A DNA stretch of 64,000 nucleotides. Source: Dermacentor variabilis. Lineage: Eukaryota > Arthropoda > Arachnida > Ixodida > Ixodidae. Below the pieces are notes generated by a model that ran no database searches, was not told the origin of the DNA, and saw only the letters and a list, made by a program, of their open reading frames with translations. Positions 33,633-44,945 of this stretch are shown in pieces. Location of the stretch: the NCBI RefSeq assembly GCF_050947875.1, contig NC_134568.1, forward strand, positions 193,829,353 to 193,893,352. Direction: 5' to 3'. The first letter of the stretch is position 1, and each line of letters starts with the position of its first letter. The translations under genes and the position numbers were made by a program.

Positions 33633-33743
33633 TGCCACCTAGCCAGCCCATAATTTTGGACGAAAAAATGAACGCGCTGAACGGCACTGTGGGTCCTTAC
33701 AACGAAGGAACTCTGCTGATCCTCAACTGTCTCATCAACGGAG
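33633..33743 (+). CDS. Sidestep-family Ig receptor, internal exon B (start of second Ig domain)
   Basis: A 111-bp exon reading VPPSQPIILDEK, then GPYNEGTLLILNC and ending INGG. The PPxxPxIxDEK opening and the GPYNEG followed by L-x-L-x-C are characteristic of the second Ig domain of the Sidestep family. The acceptor TGTGCAG precedes 33633 and the donor GTGAGA starts at 33744. The phase is 1 at both ends, matching exons A and C. It carries the first cysteine of the second Ig domain. The neighbouring introns are 7.7 kb and 6.7 kb and full of repeats. Confidence 0.87.
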
Positions 33744-33877
33744 GTGAGACCCCTTCAATACGTTGTTTTCACATGCTGTCGCTATCTTTTAACGGCGCGT
33801 GGAGTTGCAGTAGAATTACATCAGCAGCCCATCTAACAACTTTTCATAACGCCTACTAACACCTAACAACCACAATG

Positions 33878-34126
33878 TAATAGAAAAAAAAATTCTGGTG
33901 TTTTACGGGTCAAAACCACGATCAGATAATGAGAAATCTTGTAGTGCGTGTGTGGGTGGGACTCCTAATTAATTTTGGCCATTTGGGTTTCTTTAACGTT
34001 CACCTAGGCCTAACTAAAGAAAGCGCTTTTGCATTTCGCCCTCATCGAAATGCGGCCCCAGAGGCCGAGATAGAACCTGTTACCTCGAGCTCCGCAGCAC
34101 GCAACACCATAGCCGCTAAGTCATAA
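33878..34126 (-). mobile_element. Ruka-type SINE, copy 6, strongly diverged
   Basis: Recognisable blocks GTTTTACGGGTCAAAACCAC, TTCTTTAACGTTCACCTA, CATCGAAATGCGGCC and CACCATAGCC in the same order as other copies, but with many substitutions and B-box decay. It is the oldest-looking copy in the window. Confidence 0.75.
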
Positions 34127-34184
34127 AGCTGGGAGATGTGTCATGGCTGATGTAATTAGGGCATTTGAACGCTATAACGTATGA

Positions 34185-34253
<69 letters not shown>
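34185..34253. repeat. (AT)n microsatellite
   Basis: About 34 AT units, uninterrupted. Confidence 0.95.
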
Positions 34254-34254
<1 letters not shown>

Positions 34255-34573
34255 GGTAAGCACGTTCAAACGCACTACAATACCGCAGTGCAGGGAATTT
34301 CCGGTCGCCTAAATTACGTAGGCTGACTAATCTGTACGACGAAGATTAAAGTGCACATCACTGATGCCTGGGCAGTTGCTTTCCGAGATGTGTTCCTTGC
34401 ACATTACTGCAAGGCTGAATACATTAAATACTACTGCCCGGGAGGTTTACGCCTTCAGAAGTGCGCTCTGTACGTGCCGCCAACTTTGTGTTTTGCAATT
34501 GTACCGGTGTTCCTAAAGGTTTCGAAAAAACGGCAGCCAAGAAAAAGTCCAACTTCCTGGTAGTCAGCTTAAG

Positions 34574-34679
34574 CTGCCATGCAAGATAGGCGTGCGGCGT
34601 AATATTGAGAGGTGCACTTCCTGCATATAGGAAGTACACGTCTCAATTATGGGCCACACGCCAAGTTTACCATGCAGGT
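34574..34679. repeat. 106-bp imperfect hairpin
   Basis: The two halves are inverted copies: CATGCAAGATAGGCGTGCGG at the left pairs with the complement of CACACGCCAAGTTTACCATG at the right. The centre CACTTCCTGCATATAGGAAGT is nearly perfect. Each arm is about 48 nt with scattered mismatches. A foldback MITE is the simplest reading; nothing shows that it is transcribed. Confidence 0.6.
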
Positions 34680-34708
34680 GACATCTTTGTTGACTTCAGC
34701 GCTGTGAG

Positions 34709-34862
34709 AAGAGAGAGAGAAAAGGATGCATAGAAAGTCAGGGAGGTTAACCAGAGGTAGTTCTGGTTGGCAACCCTACACGGGGGGAAGGGGTAAACGG
34801 GATAAAAAGAGAGAGTGGAAGGGGGAGATAGAAAGAGAGAAAGTTGCCTGAGCAACTGTACC
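34709..34862 (-). mobile_element. I-clade LINE 3' UTR fragment
   Basis: The minus strand matches the 3' end of the LINE at 5985-8079: translated shadows CRVANQ...WLTSL here and CRVANR...WLTSL there come from the same UTR, and both finish in a CT-rich terminus. A severely 5'-truncated insertion. Confidence 0.7.
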
Positions 34863-35610
34863 TGGTTGTAGTTCTTTTCCACGGACCTGATTTACGCAGT
34901 TATGTTACTTAAACTGCACCAGTACACCTCACTAAATAGCTTACTTTATATTTTGTGAAGAAAATCAAATATTTAGGTGTATACGGTACAAAAGACGAGG
35001 AATAGAGTTTCAGAAAAGAAAAAAGAAGAAGAAAAATCACAAACGCAAGAAGCGAGAATTGTGTTCATGAGAGTAGCCTTTGGAGATGTTGGTTGCAATA
35101 ACTATAACCAGATCTTTTCTTTCTCCTTTGGCAAACCTTGTATTGAGCGTTCGTTTGAACTCGACGAAACAGGCTTTTGCAATAACGCATCACACTTGCA
35201 CCTCTGCCGACTGCGCTTCCACTGACGCGAGCGTATACCTTGGAAAGGTAAAACGACAAGCTATAAATGAGCACGCGCTAGGGCAGTGAGTACAGTGTTT
35301 CACGGGTTAAACATGCCCCTTCTTGTTGCGTTCAACTGTCCGTGACGTGTACACAGGGGCGCAGCGATACACTGTGTGGTGCTCAGATCCCATTGCGTCC
35401 GTTTCCTCTCCGTCCGTTTCTATTCCAGGAGTTCTCGTTGTCTTTACCCGCCGTGTCACGGGAGATTAAAGCGAGCAAGTTAAGCGTGGATCCCGATAGA
35501 TGACCGATAAAAGAGGTAGCAAAACTATCGCGTCGCGTTCGTCGGCTCATATCGGGCTTTCTGATTGGCCCGCCAAAAATGTTCTGACGAGTCAGCGGCT
35601 CGCAAACGTT

Positions 35611-36037
35611 GTCCCGGAAGAGCATTTCCGCTAGATCACTCTTTGTCGCCATCACCGATTTAGCGCGCGCCGCATCGGACGCTCGCCGCTTTTCCGGTCT
35701 GGACCCCTTCACTCGGAAACGCGCGCTTCACGCTCGGCTGGGCAGCCGCTCCGCTCCAGCCGCAGCCGCGACGCGCTCCGCGGCGGGACCCTTCCCCGTG
35801 GCGCCCACTGCGACGAATACGCTGTCGCACCGGAGGAGCGGAGGGCGCACCGCTTGCAAGGCCCGCCTGGCTGCCCTGATGAGCGAACCGACGAGCAAGC
35901 GCGGGGCTCTCACTTTGGCTTCCGAAACTTCGGAAACAATAGCTACGGCTGCCTCTCCCGTGTGTGCGGTCTTGAGGAGCGAGTCACCCGAGTTCAATCT
36001 AGGCGCTCTAATAGTGGACTGTGTACCTCTCGCGTAA
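35611..36037 (+). other. Unassigned open frame in a CpG-rich block
   Basis: An open + strand frame (longest reading about 142 codons, no ATG at its beginning; an internal ATG precedes SEPTSKRGAL at about 35879) in a GC- and CpG-rich block that stands out from the AT-rich intron. Composition is Ala/Arg/Ser-rich. I recognise no domain. It could be the start of a retrotransposon ORF, an unannotated nested exon, or chance in GC-rich DNA. The minus strand is also open over part of it, which weakens the coding case. Confidence 0.25.
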
Positions 36038-36566
36038 GAACACCTTTAATTCCAAGCAAGTTTCCCTTTACTGTCTATAAGATCCACTATACTACTTTAG
36101 TAATATTAAAAGTATATTTCCTATATAAATTCAGATTTGGAACTGCAGAAAACAATATGAATTAAGTGTATAACCATTGAGGCTCATGTCTAGGAAAGCG
36201 ACCACGGTGTTCCGCACAACCGCAATGACCAGGGTCACAGAGAGAGAGAGAAAGAGAGAGAAATAAAGGAAGGAATATGTGTTCATTTTAGCTGCATACC
36301 CACTCCAGGGGCCGTATTCATAAAGCTCTCCATTCGTAAGTGCTCCTTGCCAATGGCCGATCACCTTCGCTAATAATATATATGTCAAGCATCAGGAGGA
36401 TGGCTGGGATTTTCTTTTTCGCACAATTCTAGCGTGGGTGCTTTCTATGAGTACCAGCCCAGGGGTTCATGGAGTATTCGTTGCTAAAGAGTTGTCTTAT
36501 TTGTGGATTCAATGCCAGAGGTTGGGCCACATTAATGAAGGGTTTTACCCATGAGTAAAATTAACC

Positions 36567-36813
36567 ATACCCGCCGCGACAGCTTTAGTTGCTATGACGT
36601 TGGGCTACTAAGCCCGAGGTCGCGGGTTGGACCCCGGCCGCGGCGGCCGCATTGCGATGCGGTTAAAATACAAGTTCGCTTGTGCACTTAGATTTAGGTG
36701 CATGATCAATAAACCCGGCTGGTAAAAAAAAAAAAAAACTCGGTGTCTCCCACTACGGCGTGCCTCATTAGCACATCGTGTATTGGGCACGTAAAACTTA
36801 AGAATTAAAGAAA
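36567..36813 (+). mobile_element. Ruka-type SINE, copy 7, plus orientation
   Basis: The only copy with its tRNA-like head on the + strand: GTTGCTATGACGTTGGGCT, then GGTCGCGGGTTGGACCCC, an altered B box. An A run of about 16 interrupts the body at about 36724-36740. The 11-bp duplication TAAAATTAACC flanks it at 36556-36566 and 36814-36824. Confidence 0.82.
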
Positions 36814-39800
36814 TAAAATTAACCCCAGCTAAGAAAATTTGCGAAAGTAAGCGAAAGATGCCACACAGATCGATTGTCGAGAAACAGGCGAGTGGCCCTG
36901 ACGCAAAATATGTATTTTTTTTATTCGAGGACTTACTGCAAAATAATTTGCTTTCACCTGCGCTAAGCATTTTACCTGGGTATAAACTTGCTTAAGCGCA
37001 AGATGCGTCATGCAGGCAGCCGCTGTGATTGTGAAAAATTCGACACTTGGCAAAAGTGGTGCGAGCGCCCCGTAGGCAACCGCCGATAGTACATTCCGTC
37101 TATAGAAAAATATTCTGGCCACATTTGATCAAAGCCAGTTTTCAAATATGGTATATGTTCCTTAACAGCTGCACTGATAATTACTTTCGCAATAATTTTT
37201 ATCTGGTTTCTGCGTTGCAAGCGATCCCAATACGTAAATATTGACGAAGCACCTCCGATTTCGTTTTCTGCACGAGGCAAAATACATGGTGGATACTCTC
37301 AAACATCATTTAGATGCCTTTGCTAAACATCAACTATTTACTAATCGGTACCTATACCGCAAGGTGCCATGCCAATCCAGGACACATCCGGAGCAACAGC
37401 AGTATAGATATACGCACTGTACAGTTACATGCAGGAGGAGCGCATTGTCCCGGACGCCTCTAACAAGCACATGAGTATTAGTCTCCCCTGAACGAGGGCT
37501 ATGACGGAAGAACGATACTCCTACAGATCGTTATATATTCAAGCAGATAAGTCGGCGCGTCACTACATGTAAGACGTTAGACGGAAAGTGCATGTTACAA
37601 CACATTTCCTCGAAGTTAGTATAAGTACGGAAATCCACGGGTCAACTTTTCTAGACCATTACTTAAATAATTATCTAAGAAAGGAAGGCAAGTTTTTTTC
37701 GCATGTGTCTGTGTATCTTACGTCTCAATTTCCCCAGTTACATTTTAGCAACGTACAAAAGTCATTCTTCCTTCATTGTGAGCGATGTGTAATTTTTTCT
37801 GGCTTCTAAGCGATGTGAAGACGTCCATCATGATGAAAAGGTGGCCTTGTAGTCAGATATAGCTTTGACTGTCACTTTGAAAAGCCGGCGTACTATCTTG
37901 ATCACAGTTAGAGGAAACAATGAGAACGCGTGGCCGCGCTCTGCTCAACACGGTCACGTGTTTCCATATTCCCGCTTACTGCGATCAAGGTGGCACCATC
38001 TCCTCGTACAACAGAACACATCGATGGCCGCTGCGCTATTCTTGCAACGAAAGCAGAAGAAAATTGTAAAGAAAATGTGTGCTGAAGTCGCAACGACAAC
38101 AACAACAATTATGTAACCCGCGTGGCCCAGCTGAGCGGAGCTCTATGCACATGCGCTCGGGAGTTGGAAGCGTTGCTCCGCTCGTTGTCGCGTAGTCGAA
38201 ACAACTGCGCTTCAGAAGCAAGAGAAAGAGAGAAGAAATTAGAGGAGAACGTCGTGCTGACGCAGCGTCGTTGTTTGGCACTTGACGAAAGCGCACCGCT
38301 GTCGCTGAGCTATAGTTTTCCGCGAAGGGCATGTCATGGCTCGTTTCGCTACAGTCGAGCCGCGCATCCTAAAGACACGGCGCACACTCGGCGTTTCTCT
38401 AACAGCTGTGTTTGCCCAGCGAGAGCGCTGACGCTCCCGTGGAACCACCACCCGCATAGTCTTTCTCCATGCCACCCGTTCTTTTCGCGAAGAGCATTCG
38501 TGCAAGGCATGCCTTTTGCGCTATGTGCATCTCCACAATCCCCAACTCGCATCGCCGGGTGTCGGTGCTCAGTTCCCACGCATCAAAGCACGCCGCAAGG
38601 ACTCTCGTCGCGGTCCCGAAAACCACACAAGTCGGCTGTACTTCCAAGTCTAAGTAGGGTTGTCTTGCGGTGGTTCCTCGTGGGAACGACTCAAGCGTAG
38701 CCCTGTAACTTCTGCTTTTCTTTCACGAAGGATGGAAAATCTCAGTTGTTAATAATCGCGTAATTTCTTCAGTTTAATTTGAATTAAGAGGCGCAATTGG
38801 AAAGTTTCAATTTTCTTTTCTTTTGTTCAAGCAGAAGTGGACTAGGTGGCGATTCAACTTTTGCTGTATATTTGCGTTCCGCACTGACTCGGATTGTCTC
38901 GAATGCACACTTTAACGGACATTTAGTGTCTATTGCAGACGGAGCTAGAGCTTTTTCGGTAATAGTGTTGGTACATGTGAGCTTGCTGAATGTTTTGAAA
39001 GCCTTTACTTTTGCATCTGGTAAACAAGGTCTTTATAAGTGCACCTTGAAAATATTGTGGCGGCGGCTACAAGTACAGGTTCTCTACGCGCACTTGTGCA
39101 GAGATCAGTGAGCTTCGGTGTGTTCGCGCCCTTCGCTGGCGGTCGCTTGAATTGCTCGGCTTGGGAACACGCCTTTTCAGATAGTCAGGTCACCGGTGCT
39201 CGCAATTCACGCTGGGTAGAGCTGCGACACCGCCCAAGCGGGTCAGGAGCAAAGCGCTCCGTCGTGGAACCAGCTGGCTCCGGCAGACGGCACAAACGGA
39301 CTCCGGAGCGCATCCTTATCGCGCTTAGCGACAGAGGATATGCAGATGCTCACAGAGGTTCTCGGAAAGCAAAAAAAGCAGTTGCCGTATTATGTAAGGA
39401 TATTTTTCTAGCGATTCTATTCGATTCGTATCGCCCATCGCGACGAATGACCGATGTCGGCGTTTACGTAGGCGTGGCGTCCTGCGAGTCAATGACGAAC
39501 GGCAAGCAGAATAGAAAATGAAGTGTGACATGCCAATATGGCCCCAGGGACAGTATTGTAGCTGTTAGTTTGGTTTTTCATTGTTCTGTTCTTGTCATCT
39601 GCCAAGCCGAGCGGCCCATACCAGTAATAACAGCGACTCATGTATGAATCCGAGCCAATGACGCAGGGCGAGATGGAAAATGAAGTGGATCACTAAAGCT
39701 TATAGCCCCAAATAAAAAAAAAACTTTCTTTGTCCGTGTCTTCTATAATAAAAAACATTTCGCAATCCATAACTAACTCGTCCAAATCACCACTTTAATC

Positions 39801-40417
39801 TAGGAACAAAATGAATTACCCGCTGGGATCGGTGAGCAGCCTATAATTGAGTGGCACGTCGCAGAAGTCGCACGTGCCATGCCGAGTGCGCACTTCGATG
39901 CCTGGTTTCATACCTCTGCTACGAGGAGACGCAGATTGTCTGCTCTTTTTGTGTTCCGATTGCCGTGTTCAAAGGAAGTTTGGCTGCGAATGGCCGTACA
40001 TGCGCATATGAGTGCCCCAGAAAATCATTGCGCCAATATTTGTCTATCAGGTCCCTTCCCCTTCTTTATCGCTTTCTTTTGAACAGCAGTTTCGTTTCTT
40101 TTTCAATCGCATGGAATAGTAAACTAGAAGCTACTTTGTTCAAGCTGCCTACCTTCCTTGTTTTCTCCGCTTTTTTACTGCCATCGCTTAAATGGCGTTG
40201 TGTCACTACGTGACACCACATGATCTTACTCTCCATGGCGTCGGGCACGTGACCAGTGAGAAGAGCCTGTGCCACAGGTCTCGCACAAAGTGCGCGTAAG
40301 AACGCCTGGTGAGCGTACACGTGCCTGTACACGTTCGCAGAATGGCGGTGTTTCTTTTTTAGAATCTCTTATATCCTTTCCTTGGTGAAGGCGTTCTTCT
40401 TCTCACCTTGTTCCCAG

Positions 40418-40621
40418 GCAAGCCGGAGCCGCGGGTGACGTGGCACCAGGGCTCGGTGCACCTACACCGCGTCTATCACCAGAAGGAGCAGGACGGCCGC
40501 AAGGTGACACTGCACGTGCGCACCCTCCGCCGCGAGCACCTGGGCGCCGTGTTCACCTGCGAGGCGGCAAACTCGAACCTCACCGCACCCGTCTCCACCT
40601 CGGTGACGCTTGCTATGAACC
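40418..40621 (+). CDS. Sidestep-family Ig receptor, internal exon C (end of second Ig domain)
   Basis: A 204-bp exon completing the second Ig domain: KPEPRVTWHQGS (core Trp), a strand region, then LRREHLGAVFTCEAANSNLT with the second cysteine, and VSTSVTLAMN at the end. The acceptor TTCCCAG precedes it and the donor GTGAGT begins at 40622; phase 1/1 again. NSNLT gives an N-glycosylation sequon. The trailing C would start the next codon, and in the family this is usually Leu. Remaining Ig domains and the transmembrane segment would be on later exons, which I did not find in the 23 kb to the right. Confidence 0.87.
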
Positions 40622-40779
40622 GTGAGTGACTCAGGCTTGTACCAGCGGCGGCGATTTTACATGGTTCTGAAAGTCGATCTGGCTTTCTAGCTTAGCCGCT
40701 CTCAGTTCTAGTTGATGCTCTCAGTGTGCCACTGATTGTGATGAGCTACAGCGGCCTCCGAGTAGCTCTTCTATCCGTC

Positions 40780-42850
40780 TTTGAAACTCGGACACATATA
40801 AATAAACTGTTTCAAGTCTCGTATGATTCTTTCAGCCATGCCATTTTCTGCAAGATGGTAGGGCGCGCAGCGTTACATAACAATTCCTCGTTCCTTCGGC
40901 CACTGTTGCAGACGCTGCCTTACAAATGCTGGCCCATTGTCTGATATTTCTACTTTAGTATTCCTAAACATCTGTCGGCTCAAAAGGGCAATCACAGTTC
41001 TTGCGTCTTCCCTTCCCGCTCGTGCAGCCATTGTTCTAGTGCACTGTTATAGTAAACTGATCTATTGCCATTAGGAAAGACTGCTTTTTCTTACTTCTGT
41101 AGCCATTTTTTGAGCTCTGCAAAATGCACCTGTACGACTTCAAATGGTATGTCAGAATATTGAGGAAGGACCATCTTGCCTGTTCACGTAAGCTGCTTGG
41201 TTTTGTGGACTTGACATTGGTGGCAAGGCTGGACACATCGTTGTGCGTCATCTTTCGTGGGTTTCCACCAGAAACGCTGAGAAATCTTGCGATATGTTTG
41301 CTAGAACCCATCGTGCGCGCCAGAGACTGGAGGGTCATGATAAAGTTTTAAGATCCAAGGCACTATTGTTTCCGGGACTACAAATTTTTCATCGTGGAGC
41401 TCCACTTCTTCTGTTCCCTCCCACAGCAGAATTGCGCTGACATTTTCCTTATTTGGGGTTACCGCAGGTCTTGAAAGGGCGTCTGCATCCTTGAGGTGTT
41501 TCCCAGATCTGTCATGGACCAATAAACTGCTGGAGTTCAGTCACCCACCTCGCGACTTTTCCTCTAGGCTCTGCGAGGTTAATGATATAAGTCAATGCTT
41601 AGTGATCGGTAAAGATTGTGAAGCTCCGGCCATCCAGGTGTGGTCTAAAATAGAGTACGGCCATTAGGATTGCCAAAGCTTTTAATGATACTACGAGTAA
41701 TACCTTACAAGCTTGTGTTGCCGGCTCCGTTGAGCTTTTGTATCCCTCTGGTAAACCACCCCACCTGTGCCGTAATAAGAAGCATCGATGTTGAGCTCGA
41801 AGGACAACTTGAAGTCTGGAAGTGTCGGAATCGGATCAGACGAAATGATGCTCACATGGCTTTGGTTAACGGATTCACACTCTGCTGTCGATCAAAATGG
41901 CACATTATTCTTTTTAATTTCTGTGAAGCACTTTGTCTTCGTCGCATAATCTCTAATTAATGACCGAAAATGCTACGTCACGCCGAGTAATACCCGCGGC
42001 ACTCTGCCTAGGAACACAACTTTTCTTTAGAAAAACTCACTTTTCATTAATCTTGAGCTCTGCACCACTCAGTGCTTGAAGTATACTAGAAATGTGCTCC
42101 GAGTGCTCCTCGTCATTCCGAGAGTGAATTATTATATCGTGAATGTACACGTTACGAAACTTCCCAAAGAACGGTTCTGGAACTACGTGGATGAGTTCTT
42201 CCATCCAAGTTGCAGTCAATTATACTAATAGATATCAAAGGGCGTTATGTAGTCAGATTATTTCTTGTATTCTTCAGAAAGGGGAACTTGCCAAAATAGT
42301 TTGCATGAATCAATATGCGAAAACACTCTGCAGCCACCCGTCTCGTCTATGATAGAGTCGATTCGTGGCATAGGAAAAGGAAAAACTCCGTTTGGTGGTG
42401 GTGGTGGTGGTGGTGGTGGTGTTGCAGCAGGTAGGGTTAGCCTAGCATACATGGCCGGCAATTGCATGAGCCTCCGATGAGTGTCGCTATGTGTGTCACC
42501 AGGTGTCGAAGAGCCCCGCGTCTTGCATGAAGGCAATCAGCAGTCGTTGCACTCTCTTCCTGATTGTCGCTGGCCCTGTGGGGAAAACGCGTCTTCAAAA
42601 GTCCTGTGCGAAAGGCCATTTTCCTGCAGGCTGTCGACCATCGCTTTTCTTTCGGTGTTGAACTGCGGGCATAGCCAAATGAAATGTCCGATGAAGTGTT
42701 GCCTACTTATGAATTTGCCTCTAGTCCGTGCAGAGTCGGAGGCTTCCATCTACCTTAGGTGCAATAGCAATGGGCGAAGCGAATGTAGACATGGGTGGAC
42801 GAATGATCTCGGCATCCAACATCTCTTGAAGCTCGTTATTCAGCCACATT
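40780..42850 (-). pseudogene. Decayed Gypsy-type pol (RT, RNase H, integrase)
   Basis: On the minus strand from right to left: RT opening LQEMLDAEIIRPPMSTFASP and VDGSLRLCTD (42850-42735); a nested LINE fragment; RT continuing PFPMPRIDSIIDETGG and SHID (42390-42260); palm region at 42219-42037 where the catalytic box reads YIHD instead of YxDD; RNase H end with TYIINLAEPRGKVARWVTELQQF (about 41520-41600); a spacer with DADALSRPA; the integrase zinc finger with CHQC; and an integrase core with VEISDNGPAF (about 40950). The order is RT-RNaseH-IN, the usual one for Gypsy. Many stops and frame changes, and no LTRs found. It starts about 160 bp downstream of exon C. Confidence 0.78.
42393..42732 (-). 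mobile_element. I-clade LINE 3' end nested in Gypsy RT
   Basis: The minus strand reads HFIWLCPQF, SLQENGLSHRTFED and CLHARRGALRHLVTH, the same C-terminus as the LINE ending at about 16137, and terminates in (CCA)n (GGT units at 42393-42422 on the + strand). The Gypsy RT reading is interrupted after SLRLCTD and resumes at PFPMPRID, so the LINE fragment inserted into it. Confidence 0.78.
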
Positions 42851-43807
42851 CTCAACCCCAAGGGCACCGGGACAGAGCTCCTGCTGCAACTGGGGGTACA
42901 CAATACACATGAAGAAATCGCCGATGCTCAAGAACGGGCTCAATTGATAAGACTCTCTGGAACCAAACCGGATAGGGAAATACTAGCCAAACTAGGTCAT
43001 GACACCACAGCAATCGAGAATTTATACCAAGGCGTTCCGACGGACACACGCAACTCCTACACGGTACATCTACTCCCGCGGAACGTGGACCCTGCGCACC
43101 ATCAACCCAGAAGGCTGGCACGCGGATCGTTCATCCTGCGCGAAATACGTGATAAGATCCTAGCCTGTTTCGTAGACGCGGCACAGTGCCCGTCCAGGAA
43201 GGCCTTCGTTGCCACCACGGTCAATAAGCATAGTCAAGTCGCAAACGCTCTCACACTCAAGACCCACAAGTCCGAGATAGCAAAACAAGTCACCATCGCA
43301 CTCGCGCTCACAGACCCGACAACCACCCACATCTACAGCGATTCACGCTCGGCCGTCAGAGCCTTTCAGACAGGAGCCGTTGCAAGACAAGCACTACAAA
43401 TAGTCAATACATCCACACCGCTGCAGCATCACACCATCTGCTGGTTCCCGGCACACCTCGGAGAGATCGAGGACGCCCCTCCTAATCTCAAAGAGGTGGC
43501 TCACAGGAGCGCGCGAGACCTAACCCTTCGCGACGCCACCTATTCTGGTCGTGACCATCCCAGCGAGAATCGAGACACTCCCTCCACATACAACGAGATC
43601 ACAAAGCACTTTTATCTAGACCGCAGAATATACAGCACACCTCACAATAAGCTCACCAGGCCTCAAGCCCTCACGTTCAGAATGCTTCAAACCAACACGT
43701 ACCCCACGCAGAACAGACTACATCACTACATGCCTGAGCTATACACAACATCATATTGCGAAAATTGCCTTAGCACACTAGGCATCACTTGCTCTGGCCA
43801 TGTGGTC
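42851..43807 (+). pseudogene. RNase H-bearing LINE C-terminal part, left of LTR element
   Basis: A + strand open stretch covering the end of RT (LLLQLGVHNTHEEI), RNase H (HIYSDSRSAVRAFQTGA and TICWFPAHLGEI visible; FVDAAQCPSRKAFVATTV as the opening strand) and the C-terminal region (LTRPQALTFRMLQTNTYP, then CENC). The frame runs 42944-43807 without a stop and then into the LTR. The element continues after the LTR insertion at 48691-48901. It is homologous to the LINE at 8080-9121. The 5' part of the element is absent; it abuts the Gypsy remnant. Confidence 0.78.
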
Positions 43808-44459
43808 TGTTGGAATCTCAGTGCTGACACCCGTTATTGCAATCGCAACGCTGGCACGAGTTGTTGCAACTGGGTCGCAAGTCCCAAGGGTAGCGTTGGC
43901 CTGGCGGCCTGGGGCACAACTGGAAGCATCCGAAGGTCCCGGCAAAGCTTGAGTCGACTGGTAACAGAACAACGTGTTTATTCTAGCATCGCAAAAGAGC
44001 GGGCGGTCAGGTCGACCGAAGTGGAGAGACGGGAGAGCACGTAACTCAACTGAAGAAATCGGAGCCTCTCTCTTGGCGTCCGGGGGAGCTGCTTTTATAG
44101 TCTCGCAGTTGAGGGCAAGAAGGAACGCCTCGTCAGAGGGGCACGTGATGCGCCGCTCGGGCACGTTGAGACGAGTAGGTGACGCATCCGCCGGGCCGGC
44201 GCCGCTCAGACCTCCTCGCTTCACAGTTGGGGGAGCTCCTCTCCCCGGCTGCCGCGCTTTGACAAGCGTGGGCACCAACATGCACACACACACACACGCA
44301 CACACGAAGACACGTGGCATTGGAACATGCCTGGACGCGCTTGGCGGGGAGGCGTAGCAGCGGCGCCGAACGGGCCAAAATGTCCGCCGCTTTGAACGAA
44401 GCCCCGGCGTCCGTTGCATCCGCGCCGGCTATACCGCGCGTTGTAGGCGAAACGTAACA
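43808..44459 (-). repeat. 3' LTR (652 bp)
   Basis: Contains, on the minus strand, a TATA box (TATAAAA, 44099-44093) and an AATAAA polyadenylation signal (43982-43977) about 115 nt further on, a plausible U3-R-U5 layout. Also carries an (AC)n tract at about 44282-44305. Confidence 0.92.
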
Positions 44460-44945
44460 GACCGCCCCGCCGGGGGAAGGAGATCCCGATGGTCAGGGGA
44501 CTGCATCCGCTGTCAGGAGGGATGTCGCTCGACGATGCTCGCAACCGAAGTCGGTCGTCCCTCGGCGTTTCTAGAGCGCAGCGCACCGAGAAGGCCTCGT
44601 TCTCACGTTCAGGCTCGCACAGGACACTGCAAAGTGACTTCGGGAGAGTTGCCATTTTTGTTTCTCGTTCCCAGCTAGCGTTAGAACTACGCCGAAACTC
44701 AACCGCTCAGTCAGCAAGCACGGCACAACCCTCACTAAGCCCTGCCAGGCTCTTTCCCCTTTTATACCACTGCCTAGTTCCTTACAGTAGTCTAGCAGCA
44801 CTCAGAACGCGTCCACAAATTGGAAAATTGCACTAGAAAGCACGTCATCACTTTGAAACACTAAACAAAAGCAATATGTTAAAAATCCTGCCTCAGGAAG
44901 AAAAACATCAGTAACAAACAACTCTGAGGCTGATTTCTACGTTAG
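44460..44945 (-). other. Region between pol end and 3' LTR
   Basis: About 490 bp with no recognised domain. It contains a second TATA-like sequence on the minus strand (GTATAAAAGGGG at about 44768-44757), and a G-rich stretch next to the LTR (GGCGGGGCGG) is the only polypurine-tract candidate, though imperfect. The minus-strand open piece at 44571-44801 shows no similarity that I recognise. Confidence 0.5.

Larger units (their letters stand above)
33744..40417 (+). other. Intron between exons B and C (6.7 kb)
   Basis: Begins GTGAGA and ends CCCAG. Contains a diverged Ruka copy, an (AT)n tract, a 106-bp hairpin, a LINE 3' UTR fragment, an unassigned open frame and a plus-oriented Ruka copy, each listed. 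I see nothing recognisable in 34863-35600, 36038-36555 or 36825-40417, other than short GA-rich and A-rich runs. Confidence 0.8.

Noticed and set aside
38122..38700. 192-codon open frame
   Set aside because: Ser/Arg-rich composition without a domain, no splice or start context, in an intron; probably chance.
40780..42850. Host RNase H or integrase-derived gene
   Set aside because: Many stops, a mutated RT box and a nested LINE show a decayed transposon rather than a domesticated gene.
44489..44836. 115-codon open frame after the LTR element's pol as an env-like gene
   Set aside because: Opposite strand to pol, no signal peptide or membrane segment; it is a shadow of non-coding sequence.
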